Assembly: GCF_050003625.1 (NCBI RefSeq)
Contig: NC_134399.1
Coordinates: 220,218,975 to 220,282,974 of the forward strand
Direction: 5' to 3'
DNA length: 64,000 bases
Source: Haematobia irritans
Taxonomy: Eukaryota; Arthropoda; Insecta; Diptera; Muscidae
Position numbers and translations under genes: made by a program. This document shows, piece by piece, positions 23,305 through 35,867 of this stretch. The notes beneath the pieces were generated by a model that was given only the letters and a program-made list of their open reading frames with translations, was not told the DNA's origin and searched no databases. Position 1 is the stretch's first letter. Every line of letters starts with the position of its first letter.

Positions 23305-23310
23305 AATAAA
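23305..23310 (+). terminator. Cp38 polyadenylation signal
   Basis: AATAAA 106 bp after the Cp38 stop codon, followed by T- and A-rich sequence. Confidence 0.7.
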
Positions 23311-23603
23311 CTTTTTTTAAAAAATGTTTAAATTATAAAAAAAAATTTCATATTTTTTACGTATATACAAAGGACGGTAACAAATTCTATTACTGTGGGG
23401 AATGCAAACGTAAACAACCAACAATTATAACATGGAGGGAAGAACAAATTAAAACAATAAACCCGCCAATGTTTAAATAGATAACAACAAATAATGTATC
23501 CACAGATGAATTTAGCTCCTTTTAGACTTCCCATAAGAAATAGGTTCGAGTGTCTGACAGTCAGTGCTTTGATCCTTGATCGAAGCAGTAGTAAGGTTTT
23601 AGT

Positions 23604-24905
23604 TTGGGATGTCATTCGGGATTGAGTATTATAAATCCCGGGATTCGGGACTTCAAAATATTGAATCCCGGGATTTTTTAGGGATCACAGTTTTTCGGGG
23701 CTTTTCAAGTATTGTGAGTACTAACTAGGGCTGTCATTCAGGGTATTTTTTTTTTGTGAATCCCGGGATTTTTCGGATCCCGAAAAATAATCTAAATATG
23801 TTAAAAGTTAAAAACGCAAATAGACTCTGTGATTACCAAAGTAAAATATATGTTACGAAAGTTGTACAAATTGAATCTATTTTTGCCAACTGAAATGAAG
23901 GAGCTTCTTGTGCATGGGATTATTATCCCCATCTGTATGGTCTGGAAATGTCTTCAGGTAGCTACGGCTACTTAGTAAGGAAGCTGCGGTTACTATTTCA
24001 TCGTGCGTTGCATCCCTGCCAGCATTTCAAAGTTCCATTTCATCCTCATCGCTACCACAGACTCGTAAGTGACACTGCAACAATCGCCAACTGTGATAGT
24101 AATTTGGCATCACTATTCGCTTGAAAGTAATGAAGTGCTGAAAACATAGTTCTTTCGCTTAAAATTGTGAAAGGTATATTGGTAAACAATTTTGGATTTT
24201 TCAAATGGAATAAAGTGATAGTTTTTCAAATATTTTTCCAGACCGCTGCCTCCATTGGGAATAAAAGCACTGACTGATAGGCGCTACAAAATGTAACTTG
24301 TAACTCAACATCAATCTTTTATTAATGCATAAAAATATGTTAAATGTGATGTGATAGTCGTATAAATGTTATATTTATGAGAATTTATAAATGTTTAATA
24401 AAATTAATAAACATCTAAACAATCGTGTTTTACTTGACCACAATTATTCTTTTACAACTATCTTAAAATGCACTTTCTCTGATTGTTTGAAAGGGCTCTT
24501 ATTGGCGTCCTTCTAAATGTATGCAGAAGGTCGCCTAATAATTGCACTCATGCAATACTTTTCGCGTGGTACAACTTCTCAATAGTGACGGCGCTTTTCC
24601 GAGGAGTTTTGGATATCGTATACGACTGTTTTCGACGTAGTGGGGATTCTCAAAAGCGCCCCCAAATTCAAAAAATGTTGGCAGGGTAAGAAATTCTTAC
24701 TCAAGGTTTACTTAGGTTTACTTTATTAACTCAATTTGTCGAGTATGAAATCTAAGGACCGTTTGCACTGAATGAACACTCCAATTTGTTAACAAATAAT
24801 GCTAAAAAGTCACAAATTTACAAATTGGAATTAGTTTTTCGGGGTCCCGAAAAATCCCGGGATTTCGGGACGGGATTTATCCCGGGTAACGAACACATAT
24901 TTCTT
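23604..24905. repeat. 'CCCGGGATT' palindromic repeat interrupted by another element
   Basis: Repeated 'aatcccgggattt' and 'cccgaaaaatcccggg' motifs cluster at 23604-23800 and again at 24837-24890. They look like two ends of one element or neighbouring copies, split by the element at 24014-24686. No clear target duplication. Confidence 0.5.
24014..24686 (+). mobile_element. 'CCCTGCCAACATTT' element, copy 1
   Basis: Ends CCCTGCCAGCATTT and AAATGTTGGCAGGG. Internal landmarks: 'cactcatgcaatactt', 'gacggcgcttttccgagg' and 'cgacgtagtggggattctc'. No transposase frame. Related copies are at 26030, 57618 and 58593. Confidence 0.75.
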
Positions 24906-25580
24906 AATTTTTATTTATTTTATTACCAATAAGAATAAAAATTCTGATTTGATTAAATAAAATATCAAATTGGTGGAAATGAATTTTTGTGTTTTCAATT
25001 TCCTTGAATTTATACGGGTAACTATTTTTGGAAGTGCAAAATAATGAATCATTTAATGTACGGTAACATCTTAACAATTTTATATTTACATTTTTTTTTC
25101 ACATGAAATCGAATATTTTATATAATCATTATTTCTATGAAATTCGATTATGAAAAATCGAATAGTCGAATCTTGATTGGTAAAAATAATCGAAAACAAA
25201 AGAAAGAAAACAAATTAAAGCCGAATTAAAAAATCACTCATTTGCAGACGAAAAAGTGTCATCTGTGGTGTGCAGACTAACTATAGCACTGTGACATGAA
25301 GCGTCTATAAAATTTCTTGGTCTATTGTACTCAGATGTGAACAGCTGTGAACAGCTGACTATGATGTAGTATCTCTAGTAGTTTTATCATGTCTTTGAAC
25401 AGTTTTTATGTTGGCCAAAAACGAATGGAACTCAATTGCTCCAAACTTAACTTAAATCAATAGATCAACAGTTAATTTTAATTTACATTACCGTAAACTA
25501 AAAAGTACTCAATGTTTACTTTTTCTACTTGTAAACAAAATGCAGCTGTTAAATACTCAGATCAACGAAATCTCGTTATT
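24687..25580. other. Spacer with no gene seen
   Basis: AT-rich. Contains 'gtgaacagctgtgaacagctg' (a short tandem repeat) near 25335. Confidence 0.4.
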
Positions 25581-25969
25581 TTGCCAGTTTGAAACATAGA
25601 TTATAGAATATAGATGGATGATCCACTTGTCTCCGGGAAAAAATGTGACAATTGCAAAAATTAATTTTCTGACATTTCGTTGCACAAAATTAGAACTTTT
25701 ATGATGCACCCGAGTATTTATAAATAAATTAATATATTAAATGTTCATATTTGAACAAAAAATTGTGATTACATCCGCGAATATACGAAATTTAATTTTG
25801 AGCAGTATTGCACTCTACGAACAACACAAAAGCAAATACCGGGGACTGACTCTTTACGAAAAAATCAAAACGAAATGTCAGAAAATTTATTTTTGGAACT
25901 GACAAATTTTTTCCCGGAGTGGAAGTGGATCATCTATTTATATTCTATAATCTATGTTTTTTACTGGAA
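25581..25969. mobile_element. MITE with about 50-bp inverted ends
   Basis: The left end has CATAGATTATAGAATATAGA followed by 'gatgatccactt' and 'ctccgggaaaaaat'; the right end is its complement with few mismatches. Flanking 'ccagt'/'actgg' extends the symmetry. Interior non-coding. Confidence 0.75.
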
Positions 25970-26029
25970 AAGTACACGAACAGACCTAATAAGTAATATG
26001 CTCATACCATTTGACAGATTACATATAAT

Positions 26030-26336
26030 CCCTGCCAACATTTTTTGAATTTGGGGTCGCTTCCGAGAATCCCCACTACGTCGAAAACAGTCGTATACGA
26101 TATCTAAAACTCCTCGGAAAAGCGCCGTCACTTCTTATAATTTAAATAAATTATAAGAAGCTAGTTGTGCTTGGTGTTTCACAAAATTTAAAATGGCTCT
26201 TGTAACAATAGTGGTGGCAAAATACTTTCATGTGAATAGCGATGGCAAAATACTATCACAGTTGGCGATTGTTGCAGTGTCACTTACGAGTCTGTGGTAG
26301 CGATGAGGATGAAACGGAACTTTGAAATGGTGGCAG
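26030..26336 (-). mobile_element. 'CCCTGCCAACATTT' element, copy 2, internally deleted
   Basis: Left end CCCTGCCAACATTTTTTGAA; the right end is degraded (GGTGGCAGATAA). Shorter than copy 1 by about 370 bp; the loss is in the middle. Confidence 0.7.
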
Positions 26337-26574
26337 ATAATGCGAACATTCTCTTACACGTGAAGATTTGTGCCTCCCAACCGGAAAAAATCATAGTTGT
26401 TTTGATTTTATGCCAACACGTCCCCGCAACACGCGAACATGGCCTTATACTAGCGGATTTGTCGCCGCAATGTGTTGTGTCGCAGGGTTTATCCGACCGT
26501 ATAAGGTGCCCTTAAGATTCTTTACAAACACCGACATTCCGTCCGGAATAACTGATAGTCTGTAAAGCGCATTA

Positions 26575-27875
26575 GCCGCTCAAATCGCCGAGTTTAGCCG
26601 CTAAAATCGCCATTTTTTTACAATTACTTTTCTTTAATAATCCATTTTAAGGTATACAAACTTTGCTTTGCAAAATTTGCTTTGGGCAATTCCCCATCAA
26701 GTTATAATAAAATTTGCAACAAATATGTATAATTTTATGCCTTTTTTACTGATTTCACTTTTAAAGTGAAAACTAAACCAGTAGAAAAGGCATACAATTA
26801 TACATTTTTGTTTCAGATTTCATTATAACTTGATGGGGAATAGCCCAAAGCTAGTTTTCACAAAGTTTGTATTCCTTAAAATGGATTATTAAAGAAAAAT
26901 AATCGTGAAAAAGTGACGATTTTAGCGACTAAAGGTGGGTATTAAGTTCGAGTTCATCCGCTAAAAACGTAATTTTTTCACGATTACTTTTCTTTAATAA
27001 TCCATTTTAAGGAATACAAACTTTGTGAAAATTTGCTTTGGGCTATTCCCTATCAAGTTATAATGAAATATGCAACAATTATGTATAATTTTATGCAATT
27101 TTTTAATGATTTAGTTTTCACTTTAAGGTAAGTACTATGTTCGCTTTTCGAGTTGAAATTTTCGCGGTTACTTTATTAAAATACTTCAATATAAAGCAGA
27201 TAAATTAACTCAATTGATACGCAGTTTCTTGTTCCTCTAGATTTCGGCAAGACTTTACAAGAATATGTTTGTTTTCATTTATATTTTTGATTATTTCATG
27301 AAAAGTAATCGCGAAAATAAAGTAATTTTCAACTCGAAAACGGAACATAGTACCCACCTTTAGTGAAAATATGACTATTTAAGCGGCCAAACTCGAACTT
27401 AATACTCACCTTAAACTCAAACTTAATACCCACGTTATTAAGTTAGAGTTTAGCCGCTAAAGGTAAGTACTATGTTCGCTTTTCGCGTTGAAATTTTCGT
27501 GGTTACTTTACTAAAACAGTTCAATATAAAGCAGACAAATAAACTAAATTGATGCGTAGTTTCTTGTTCCTCTAGATTTCGGCAAGACTTTACAGGAATA
27601 AGTTTGTTTTCATTTATAATTTTGGTTATTTAAGGAAAAGTAATCGCGAAAATAAAGTGGTTTTCAACTCGAAAACCGAACCTACCCTAAAAATCGTAAT
27701 TTTTTCACTAAAGTGAAAACTAAACCAGTAAAAAAGGCATACAAGTATACATTTTTGTTTCAGATTTCATTAGAACTTGTTGGGGAATAGCCCAAAGCAA
27801 GTTTTTACAAAGTTTGTATTCCTTAAAATGGATTATTAAAGAAAAATTATCGTGAAAAAAGTACTCGAAATTTGT
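26575..27875. repeat. Cluster of nested palindromic repeats
   Basis: At least four copies, in both orientations, of 'cttttctttaataatccatt' plus 'tttgggcaattccccatcaa' (about 26620, 26820 inverted, 26990, 27770 inverted). A second repeat begins 'aggtaagtactatgttcgct' and closes with 'ggaacatagtacccacct' (27124-27360), repeated with more change at 27463-27690. Probably MITEs inserted into one another. No coding signal. Confidence 0.7.
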
Positions 27876-28607
27876 TTTTATTTTTTTGTAATACTGCAAC
27901 TACCTGTGAATTATTTTATCATGTGTGAAATATGTCAGAACACAACATAACCATATGTACACACGAACCCACACCTACATCTACAATGGGCAAGGTTGCA
28001 TAAAGCGTATTTTTTAGTACTAAAACCACAGTTGCATACTGCAGGGCATTTTGAAAGAGATGTTGTTGAAATCAAGTAGGAAGATATGCCAGATGGTACT
28101 CACTTTTTTCATTGATGTATTAATTAAATACCCATAGAGAAAATCCACAATTAAAAGCACAGACAAACGAAAGGGTTTTTGCCCACGCATCTAGTTTTTG
28201 ATAAGTCTTTTTCGAGGAATTTTCAATGTTGACATCAAATGAAATTAAATTCAAAAATCAGCTATTAATAATTAACGTAAGCCTTTGTTTTGCCATTGAG
28301 AAGCCGGTTATTACACATGAAAAAATCAATTTAAAAATCAATTTACGCGTTATGAGACTGCAAGAAAACCCCTAATTCCAGCACTGTTTAAAAAAATTCG
28401 TACTTTTTCGTACTGTGATTCTACAAAAAAGTACATTATTCCACTCAACCCTCAATGTAGTCATGGCTGACAATTACGAATCATACAATGCTTGACGCCA
28501 AACATATTTCTGCCATTGTTAAGTTCTGACTGTAAACGCTTACAATTTTGTCAAAGTGAAAAAGAAAACAAAAAATAAAAGACAAAACCTAGTGCAGTGG
28601 GGTCAAA
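27876..28607. other. Upstream region of 12-exon gene copy A
   Basis: Non-coding by eye; presumably includes the promoter and 5' UTR of the gene starting at 28608. No TATA box stands out. Confidence 0.4.
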
Positions 28608-31600
28608 ATGAATGGCTTCAAGTTTATAAAAACCACTTACAAAGATCAAAAAGAAATTGTTCGAGTTAATTTTAATGGTGATCCCTACAATTCGTTTGTA
28701 GCTGAAGGTATACACAGAGACACAATAACAAAAACCAACTAATAGCCATAAATAACATAACGCGTTTGTTTCAACCCATTTTTTTTTCTTGTATATCATT
28801 TCAGTGAAAAAGACCTATAATATACCACAAAATGCTGATATTCAAATTCTGACCACAGATTTTGTTCTTAAATCTGATATATTTGGCGAATACGTGGGAC
28901 AATATATTGATAACTTAAATTTTGTGTTGGATATCAAAGTGACAAGTAAATATGCAATATAGTAATAGTGATGGAATATTTGTTTCACAGCACCAAAAAA
29001 AAAAAAGCAAAAGCCCCAAATCTCTAATGCGCATGGCATTTGCTCATTTTTTGGCAAACATATTATTATTATTGTTGTTCTATCATTAAATGGTATTTAA
29101 TTATTCGCCATTACAGGTCCGGTTGCCATAAGGGCTCAAGATCCGGTTCCCATTAGAGTACAGGAGACAGTGCCCGTTGGAGATCAAGACCCAATTTTAA
29201 TTGTTCCAACACCAGATCCTACAGTTTACGTGAAGCCAGAGTACAGTAATGATGATGACGATGAGTATGAAGATGAAGGCGAGACACAAGACAATGATTT
29301 TCTATCAATATCTCAAGCCTTTACTACTAGCTACTATAATCCCTCCGTGACATTGCAAGAACTTCCTGGAAGAGAGGTAAGTAGCTAATGGATTAGCGCA
29401 ATAAATTGCAGTTATAAAGTAGATGGCATTTGCAGGAAATAAGAAGAATTCGTGAAATTCAAGATATCTTGATGCAGCCAAGATTGGAAAATAAACATAG
29501 GACACGAATAGCAAAAGCGATAATTGGTTATATACAAAATAGTGATCCAAATGTGAAGTAAGTAATTTATATTGAAGGGTAAATATATGTGAAGTAATCT
29601 CTAAACTACAGCATCCATCCTTGTTTGCTGGATACACCCAACATTTACCCTGACTATATGGAGCCACCGTGGTGCAATGGTTAGCATGCCCGCCTTGCAT
29701 ACAAAGGATTGTGGGTTTGAGCCCATTTTCGACCAAACACCAAAAAGCTTTTGAGTGGTGGATTATCCCACCACTGTAATGCTGGTGACATTTCTAAGTG
29801 TTTCAAAGTTTCACTGCAATGTGGAACGCCGTTCGGACTCGGCTATAAAAAGGAGGTCCCTTGTCATTGACCTTAACATAGAATCGGGCAGCACTCAGTA
29901 ATGAGAGAGAAGTTCACCACAGTGGTATCACAATGGACTGAATAGTCTAAGTGAGCCTGAAATATCGGGCTGCCACTATACCTAACCTACCTTGACTATT
30001 GCTCTGAGTAGATCAGATAACAGGTTGCAACCTACAATGTATGTTAAGCTGCCACCATTTTGACACATTTTCGTGCAATGGTTTACTTATTCGAATGCAT
30101 AGTCCATTAGTCCTTAACTTTCCCTTTAAAATGGTTCAAATAGAAAAAATTCATCCAATTGGCACTAGACGCCATGAAGTTGAGTGTAAAAAAATTGTTT
30201 AGCCATTCATGTTTTACACATGCTTTAAATGACGATGCCGTGTTTCTTGGATAAGCCGCACGTACATTGACGCGAGGCGAGGATCGATGGCTACTTTGGT
30301 GGAAAGTCATCAACGGTCACAGCTCCCATTACTACCATTTGTGATGCCAATTATTTGTCCGTCCGTACTGTTACATTCTTTTGCCTGGCTTCGGTTAAGT
30401 GAAGAAGAAATTTTTGGTTCTTTGTCAATTTTTTCCTTGGGAAATTTTCTCTTTCTATTTCTTTTGCTTTGTGTAGGTCAAAAAACTAGTTGCAATCTAC
30501 AATGTTATCATCCGGCATTTGACCCATTTCCGTGCAATGTGCTACTTATAAGAATCCATAGTCCTTAACTTGCTTTCTAAAATGGTTCAAATAGAAAAAT
30601 GCACTTCATTTCAAGTATTGGTTTGGTTTTTAAAAAATGCAATCTTTGGCCTTTAACAAAGGCAATAAATATTAAAGACACCCGCCGATCAAACTTATTT
30701 TAATTTATCTGCATTTTAATCATAATTTCAGGTTAGTAAGGGAGCATTTTTTGCAATTAGCTCAAACCATAGTGGAAATATTCCCATCGGAATTACGAGA
30801 AACCTATTATGTGCCCTGTGTCAATGGCAGGGCGGCATTGGGCAAATTATTTGATGCCTACCATAATGCCAGGACACAATTAAGAGCGGCAGGCTTAATA
30901 CCTCCAAGACGTAGCCTTATTAATACCGATGACTATTGCAGTAAGTATATTAATATATGTTAATTCAATTAAACGTTTTTCTTATAGGAGGAAACAAAAA
31001 ATACATAAATCGGACTATTCGTATAATCAAGTTTGTACCAAAAACGTTCAAGTAGACTGTTAATTGAAAATTTCGGGTTTAGAAACTGACTTGAATCAAG
31101 CTTTCTTTGTTGGATAAAATCTACGAAATGTTTTATATTTATAAATACCCAGTAATAAGAACAGTTGGAAGTTCTTCTAACGGCACAACTTTAAAACTGT
31201 TCTTTATAAATCCAATTTTTCCTCGTTCGCTTATTTGATATTTTTAAGGAGTAATTTTAATTTTTTTGTATAAAATAGATTAAAAAGAGAGTAAGAATTA
31301 ATAAAATGGTACAAATTATTTAAATTTTGTCGAAAACAAATTCTAAATCCATTCTAGAAAAATTGCAAATTATTGAAAATATTTGACAGGCCCATATTAA
31401 ATTTATCGTTTCCGCGCCAATGTTTCCACTAATGAAATTTATGTTGGTCAGAGTCGACTAATTGATTTTGAATTTGGCGAAAAAATGTTAACATCGTAAA
31501 ACGAAAAGTACTATTTGTATTTGATTAATAAGGACAAAATTGAAACGCATTATTTTATTTATACTTTTTAGGCTCTCCTAGAATGCTTAATGACTCTGAA

Positions 31601-34600
31601 TCTCGGGACCCTTATTCTGACGGCCGGCTCTTCGTACAATATTTACCAACACCTCAGGTAAGAAACAATAAGAAATTGTTTAATTTATTAAAAGAAACAA
31701 AAACATGGTTTTTATTACAGGAAATTTGCCGAATTCGTGATGTTCAGGAAATTCTCAAAATACCAAAAATAGAAAATAAACATCGGACTAAAATAGCGAA
31801 GGCAATAATAACCTATATACAGGAGACTGATCCAGAGAGAAAGTATGTATATTTTTTATAATTATAATTTAAATTTAAAAATCTAAATATAACCAAAGGT
31901 GTACAATGATTTTCAATCCAGGTCGACTTGTTTTAATCTGCTATTTGGACTAAGTCCATTGATTTATTTTTGTTAAAAATTTAGAAAAGTGTGCTAAAGA
32001 GGATACATTGAATTATTTACTTAATTGATTTTTAATTATTAATTTTTAAATTAAGATTCTACCAATTTTCCTGTAAGGGATAATCTTATAAATCATAACC
32101 TAGAGCTTTACACTCATCCATTAATACCTAAATGTATGTATGAGCCCATGATTGATATTAATAGCGAGAGCAAATGTTTTTATTATAAGCGTAAATATAC
32201 GAGATTATACGCAATGTGAAATGCCGGAATTCTGATAAAAAGGGGTCCCTTCTCATTGAGCTAAATATAGCATTCATTGATAAGGTAGAAGTTTACTACT
32301 TGTGGTATCGCTATGGACTGAATAGTCTAAGTGAATCTGAAATAACAGGCTAATAAGTCGAAAATCCAATTTTTAAGTAACTGTGTCTCTTTAAAATGTA
32401 TCTTAGAAGATAGGTCTTTTGATTTTTAAATATGCGCTGACTGTGGTGCAATATTTATAGAGTGATCAAAATTGTATTTCTATAGAAAATTTTGTCAAAA
32501 TTCTATTTCTATAGAACATTTTGTCACAATTTTATTTCTATAGAAAATTTTGTCAATATTTTATTTCTATAGAAAATTTTGTCAAAATTTTATTTCTATA
32601 GGAAATTTTGTCAAAATTTTATTCCTAAGAAGATTTTGTCAAAATTTTATTTCTATAGAAAATTTTGTCGAAATTTTATTTCTATAGAAAATTTTGTCGA
32701 AATTTTATTTCTATAGAAAATTTTGTCGAAATTTTATTTCTATAGAAAATTTTGTCGAAATTTTATTTCTATAGAAAATTTTGTCGAAAAATTTTTTCTA
32801 TAGAAAAATTTGTCAAAATTTTATTTCTATAGAAAATTTTGTCGAAATTTTATTTCTATAGAAAATTTTGTCGAAATTTTATTTCTATAGAATTTTGTCA
32901 AAAATGTATTTCTATAGAAAATTTCATCAACATTTTATTTCTATAGACAATTTTGTCCAATTTTTATTTCTATAGACAAATTTTTCAAAATTTTAATTCT
33001 GTAAACATTTTTTTCAAAATTTTAATTCTATAGAAAATTTTGTCAAAACTTTATTTCTATAGAAAATTTGGTCAAAATTTTATTTATATGGAAAATTTGG
33101 TCAACATTTTATTTCTATAGAAAATTTTGTCAAAATTTTATTTCAATTTTAATTCTATAGAAAATTTTGTCTAAATTTTAATTCTATAGAAAATTTTGCC
33201 AAAATTTTATTTCTATAGAAAATATTGTCAAAATTTTATTTCTATAGAAAATTTTGTCGATTTTTTATTTATTTATTTATTTATTTAATCAACCAACGCC
33301 CTTCTGGACAACATGTTGATAGAAATTCAATCAATAGAGCTCTAGTATTCCAAATAAAAACTTAACCTTATAATTAAAACGAAACTAAAAAAAAAACTTA
33401 AAATTAAAATCCTAACGCACAACCCTTTATACATAGCAAACAAGAAATTAAAACGCATTGAGTTTGAAATTCTATAAAAAATTATTTCTATAAAAAATTT
33501 TGTCGATATTTTATTTCTATAGAAAATTTTGTGCTTATTTTATTTCTATATAAAATTTTGTCAAAATTTTATTTCTATATAAAATATCAAAATTTTATTT
33601 CTATAGATAATTTTGTCAAAATTTTATATCTATAGAAAATTTGTGGGGTACCTCTTTTTGTAGGAATATTGTGCAAAGTATTAAGAATTCTACCAATCTA
33701 CCAGACAGTAAAAATCTGTCATTTTTTGTAGAATTCTACCAACTGATTCTAAAGACAAGATAGACACAAGAAATTAAATTTAAAAAGAATAATTTAACCA
33801 GATTTGCAATTTTAAGATTTTCCTTTCAAAATTATTCGCTTTTATGAAAAATAGTCCTGGGTTTTTAAACCGATTTTCGAAAAACCCGTTTTTCATCACT
33901 CTAAGAGGTTAGTAAGAATGTCCGTCCTGGTATACGTAGAGTGATGTTTCAAATTAAATTTAAAAATAATTTTTTAGTCTAACAATCTCTAGATTATATT
34001 GTATATTTTTTGTTTTTACAGAATTACAAGAGAAGAGTTTATACAATTGACCAAATACATTGTTGAGATTTTTCCCTCAGAGTTAAGAGAAACCTATTAT
34101 GTACCATTTGCAAAGGGACAATTACCCAAGGGTAAATTATATGATGCCTATAATAATAATAGAACTCGTCTAAGGGCTGCTGGTGTAATACGTCGTCGTG
34201 CCAAAGCGGATCCGGATGATAGCTGTAAGTTATTACAAAGAAACCCTCTATTGTTCTACATATATTTATAAACATTTTGGTTTTCTCATTATATTCAAAG
34301 CCATGGACAATTCCACCCTATATGATGGGGATAGTGGCCAATTTACTTTTGACGAGAGTGAAATAGAAATTCTAAAGTATCCTGAAAATTCTTCATGGGA
34401 TGTGGTAGAAACAACGTGGACAAAATCACATCGCTATAGACAAAATGAATTGCACAATGCTAAAATGAATATATTGGATTATATTGATAAATATAAAGTA
34501 CTACAGAATGAAAAGTGTCATGAGCTGGTAAATACTAATGACATTTTTTTTATTAAAGTTTTCAAATATTCATAAAATATTGTATTTTATTTTCCAGATT

Positions 34601-35336
34601 GGAATCGATTATAAAATGTTATATCCCAATGCAACAGATATTTATAATTGGAGAAATTATTATTATAAAGTTATGGATAAAACTAAAAATATGAAAGATA
34701 GCTGGATCAAGGATATGTTTAAAAATATTGAAGAAGCTGACTGCAATGACGAGGAAGGTTGGTGTTTCCTAAAATAATTTTAATCGAATGTCTGTAATTA
34801 ATCAAATGTATTGTCTTGCGTTTAGATACCAAATTAGCTATTGCTTTAATGTTGGTACCGTATATAGTACCAAATGCGAGAAGTAGGCGAAAACAAGAGG
34901 TCCAAGAAGAGTTCATACAACATGTTCCGGTAAGATATTTAATCATTTGGTCCCCCCCTCCAGTGTAACATATGTGAAAATTCTAAATCCGTTTTCTTCA
35001 ATTACATTCCAGACTGATCCCTTTGGGGACGAAGATGAATGCCAGCCTGCTGTAAAACGTCTAAAAATCGAAAATGATCCAAAAATTTATTTTATAGCTG
35101 GTAAAGATAAAATAATCAGTCATGCCTATGCTGATATCGGAGGCCTAAGAATGAAATTCCAAAATCCCCTGAAAGCTGTGGAAGTTTGTTTCCAATGTTT
35201 CATGACAATGAATCTGAAATATCCCAGGCCGTGTTTCTATGTCTGGATATTTATTCAACAATTAATTTTTAACGTAAAACATGATGCAATTTTGCCCAAC
35301 ATTACAACTCTCATCAATGATTTAAATAACGAGTAA
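28608..35336 (+). CDS. Unnamed 12-exon gene family, copy A (685 aa)
   Basis: Exons read from GT-AG sites and continuous frame: 28608-28707, 28805-28945, 29117-29376, 29436-29557, 30732-30940, 31572-31657, 31721-31842, 34022-34224, 34301-34527, 34598-34757, 34826-34929, 35013-35336. They sum to 2058 nt, an exact number of codons. Residues 1-80 look like a beta-grasp (PB1/ubiquitin-like) domain; 81-167 is a linker with an acidic run (NDDDDEYEDEGE). Residues 168-277 and 307-414 are two copies of one module: an 'IREIQ...ENKHRTRIAKAII' half and a 'VEIFPSELRETYYVP...GKLFDAYHN' half. Residues 415-685 contain a Trp- and Tyr-rich helical stretch and end in AVEVCFQCFMTMNLKYPRP...LINDLNNE. The overall order recalls SAMD3-like uncharacterised animal proteins (from memory, untested). 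Function unknown; no signal peptide or membrane segment, so probably intracellular. Confidence 0.87.
29660..29990 (+). mobile_element. tRNA-derived SINE, copy 3, in intron 4 of copy A
   Basis: Near full length from GGAGCCACCGTGGTGCAATG to CCTAACCTAC. The B-box is altered (GGGTTTGAGCCC). Flanked by a direct repeat TGACTAT (29651-29657 and 29993-29999), consistent with LINE-driven integration. Confidence 0.88.
30022..30620 (+). repeat. Direct repeat of about 140 bp within intron 4
   Basis: Segments 30022-30160 and 30488-30620 share 'ttgcaa(c/t)ctacaatg', 'cgtgcaatg' and 'aaaatggttcaaatagaaaa'. About 330 bp of unrelated sequence lies between them. Confidence 0.65.
32200..32352 (+). mobile_element. 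Decayed SINE 3' part in intron 7 of copy A
   Basis: Recognisable as 'ataaaaaggggtcccttctcattgagc' down to 'ggactgaatagtctaagtga'. The head is missing and the tail degraded. Confidence 0.65.
32464..33646 (+). repeat. 29-bp minisatellite array in intron 7 of copy A
   Basis: About 35 units of roughly 29 bp; consensus core 'attttatttctatagaaaat' followed by 'tttgtcaaa' or 'tttgtcgaa'. Each unit contains the perfect 12-bp palindrome TTTCTATAGAAA. Units diverge at the edges and are most uniform at 32640-32890. The array is interrupted at 33267-33480 by other sequence. Confidence 0.93.
33267..33480 (-). mobile_element. Probable LINE 3' end with (AAAT)n tail
   Basis: On the minus strand a unique 180-bp sequence ends in repeated AAAT units, as truncated LINE copies do. 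Too short to classify. Confidence 0.45.
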
Positions 35337-35867
35337 TACTATTGATTTATATGTAATTATTTATTTATGAAACATCAATAAGTATTATCGTCATATGACT
35401 GTTACATGATACTAGAGCAAAGTGTAAATTTTTCTAAATATCACAATATTTTCATTTAAATTTAAGACTTAGCATATTCCTTTTAATTTTAAGAAATTCT
35501 TTTTGTATAAACTAAGTCTACGTTTTAAGTAAATAGTACGTCATATTGGCTTTGTTATATATTCAAATATATATAAGAACAAGAATATATTTTGTTTCGA
35601 TTAATAATGGAATTTATTGAGCAGTTTTCTCAATCTTGGTGTATGAATGAAAGTTGGAAAAATGATCATGAAAAACATAAAGTGATGTGCTACTGTCACA
35701 GAAAAAAGAAATTTTTTTTTTTTTGCATATTATATATTTTTTCGGAGGAATCGATGTCACGGTCACCACAGTTGGTAGCATTCTACCCAAAAGGTAGATT
35801 TTTTACTGCTTGGTAGATTGTTAAAATTTTAGTGTTTTGGTAGAATTTGCAATTCATAAAAAGAAAT

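Noticed and set aside
22382..23320. Long frames in other registers over Cp38
   Set aside because: Shadows of repetitive GC-rich codons; the true frame has the signal peptide, splice sites and family motifs.
32464..33646. CRISPR-like array
   Set aside because: No spacers, eukaryotic context, units abut directly: a minisatellite.
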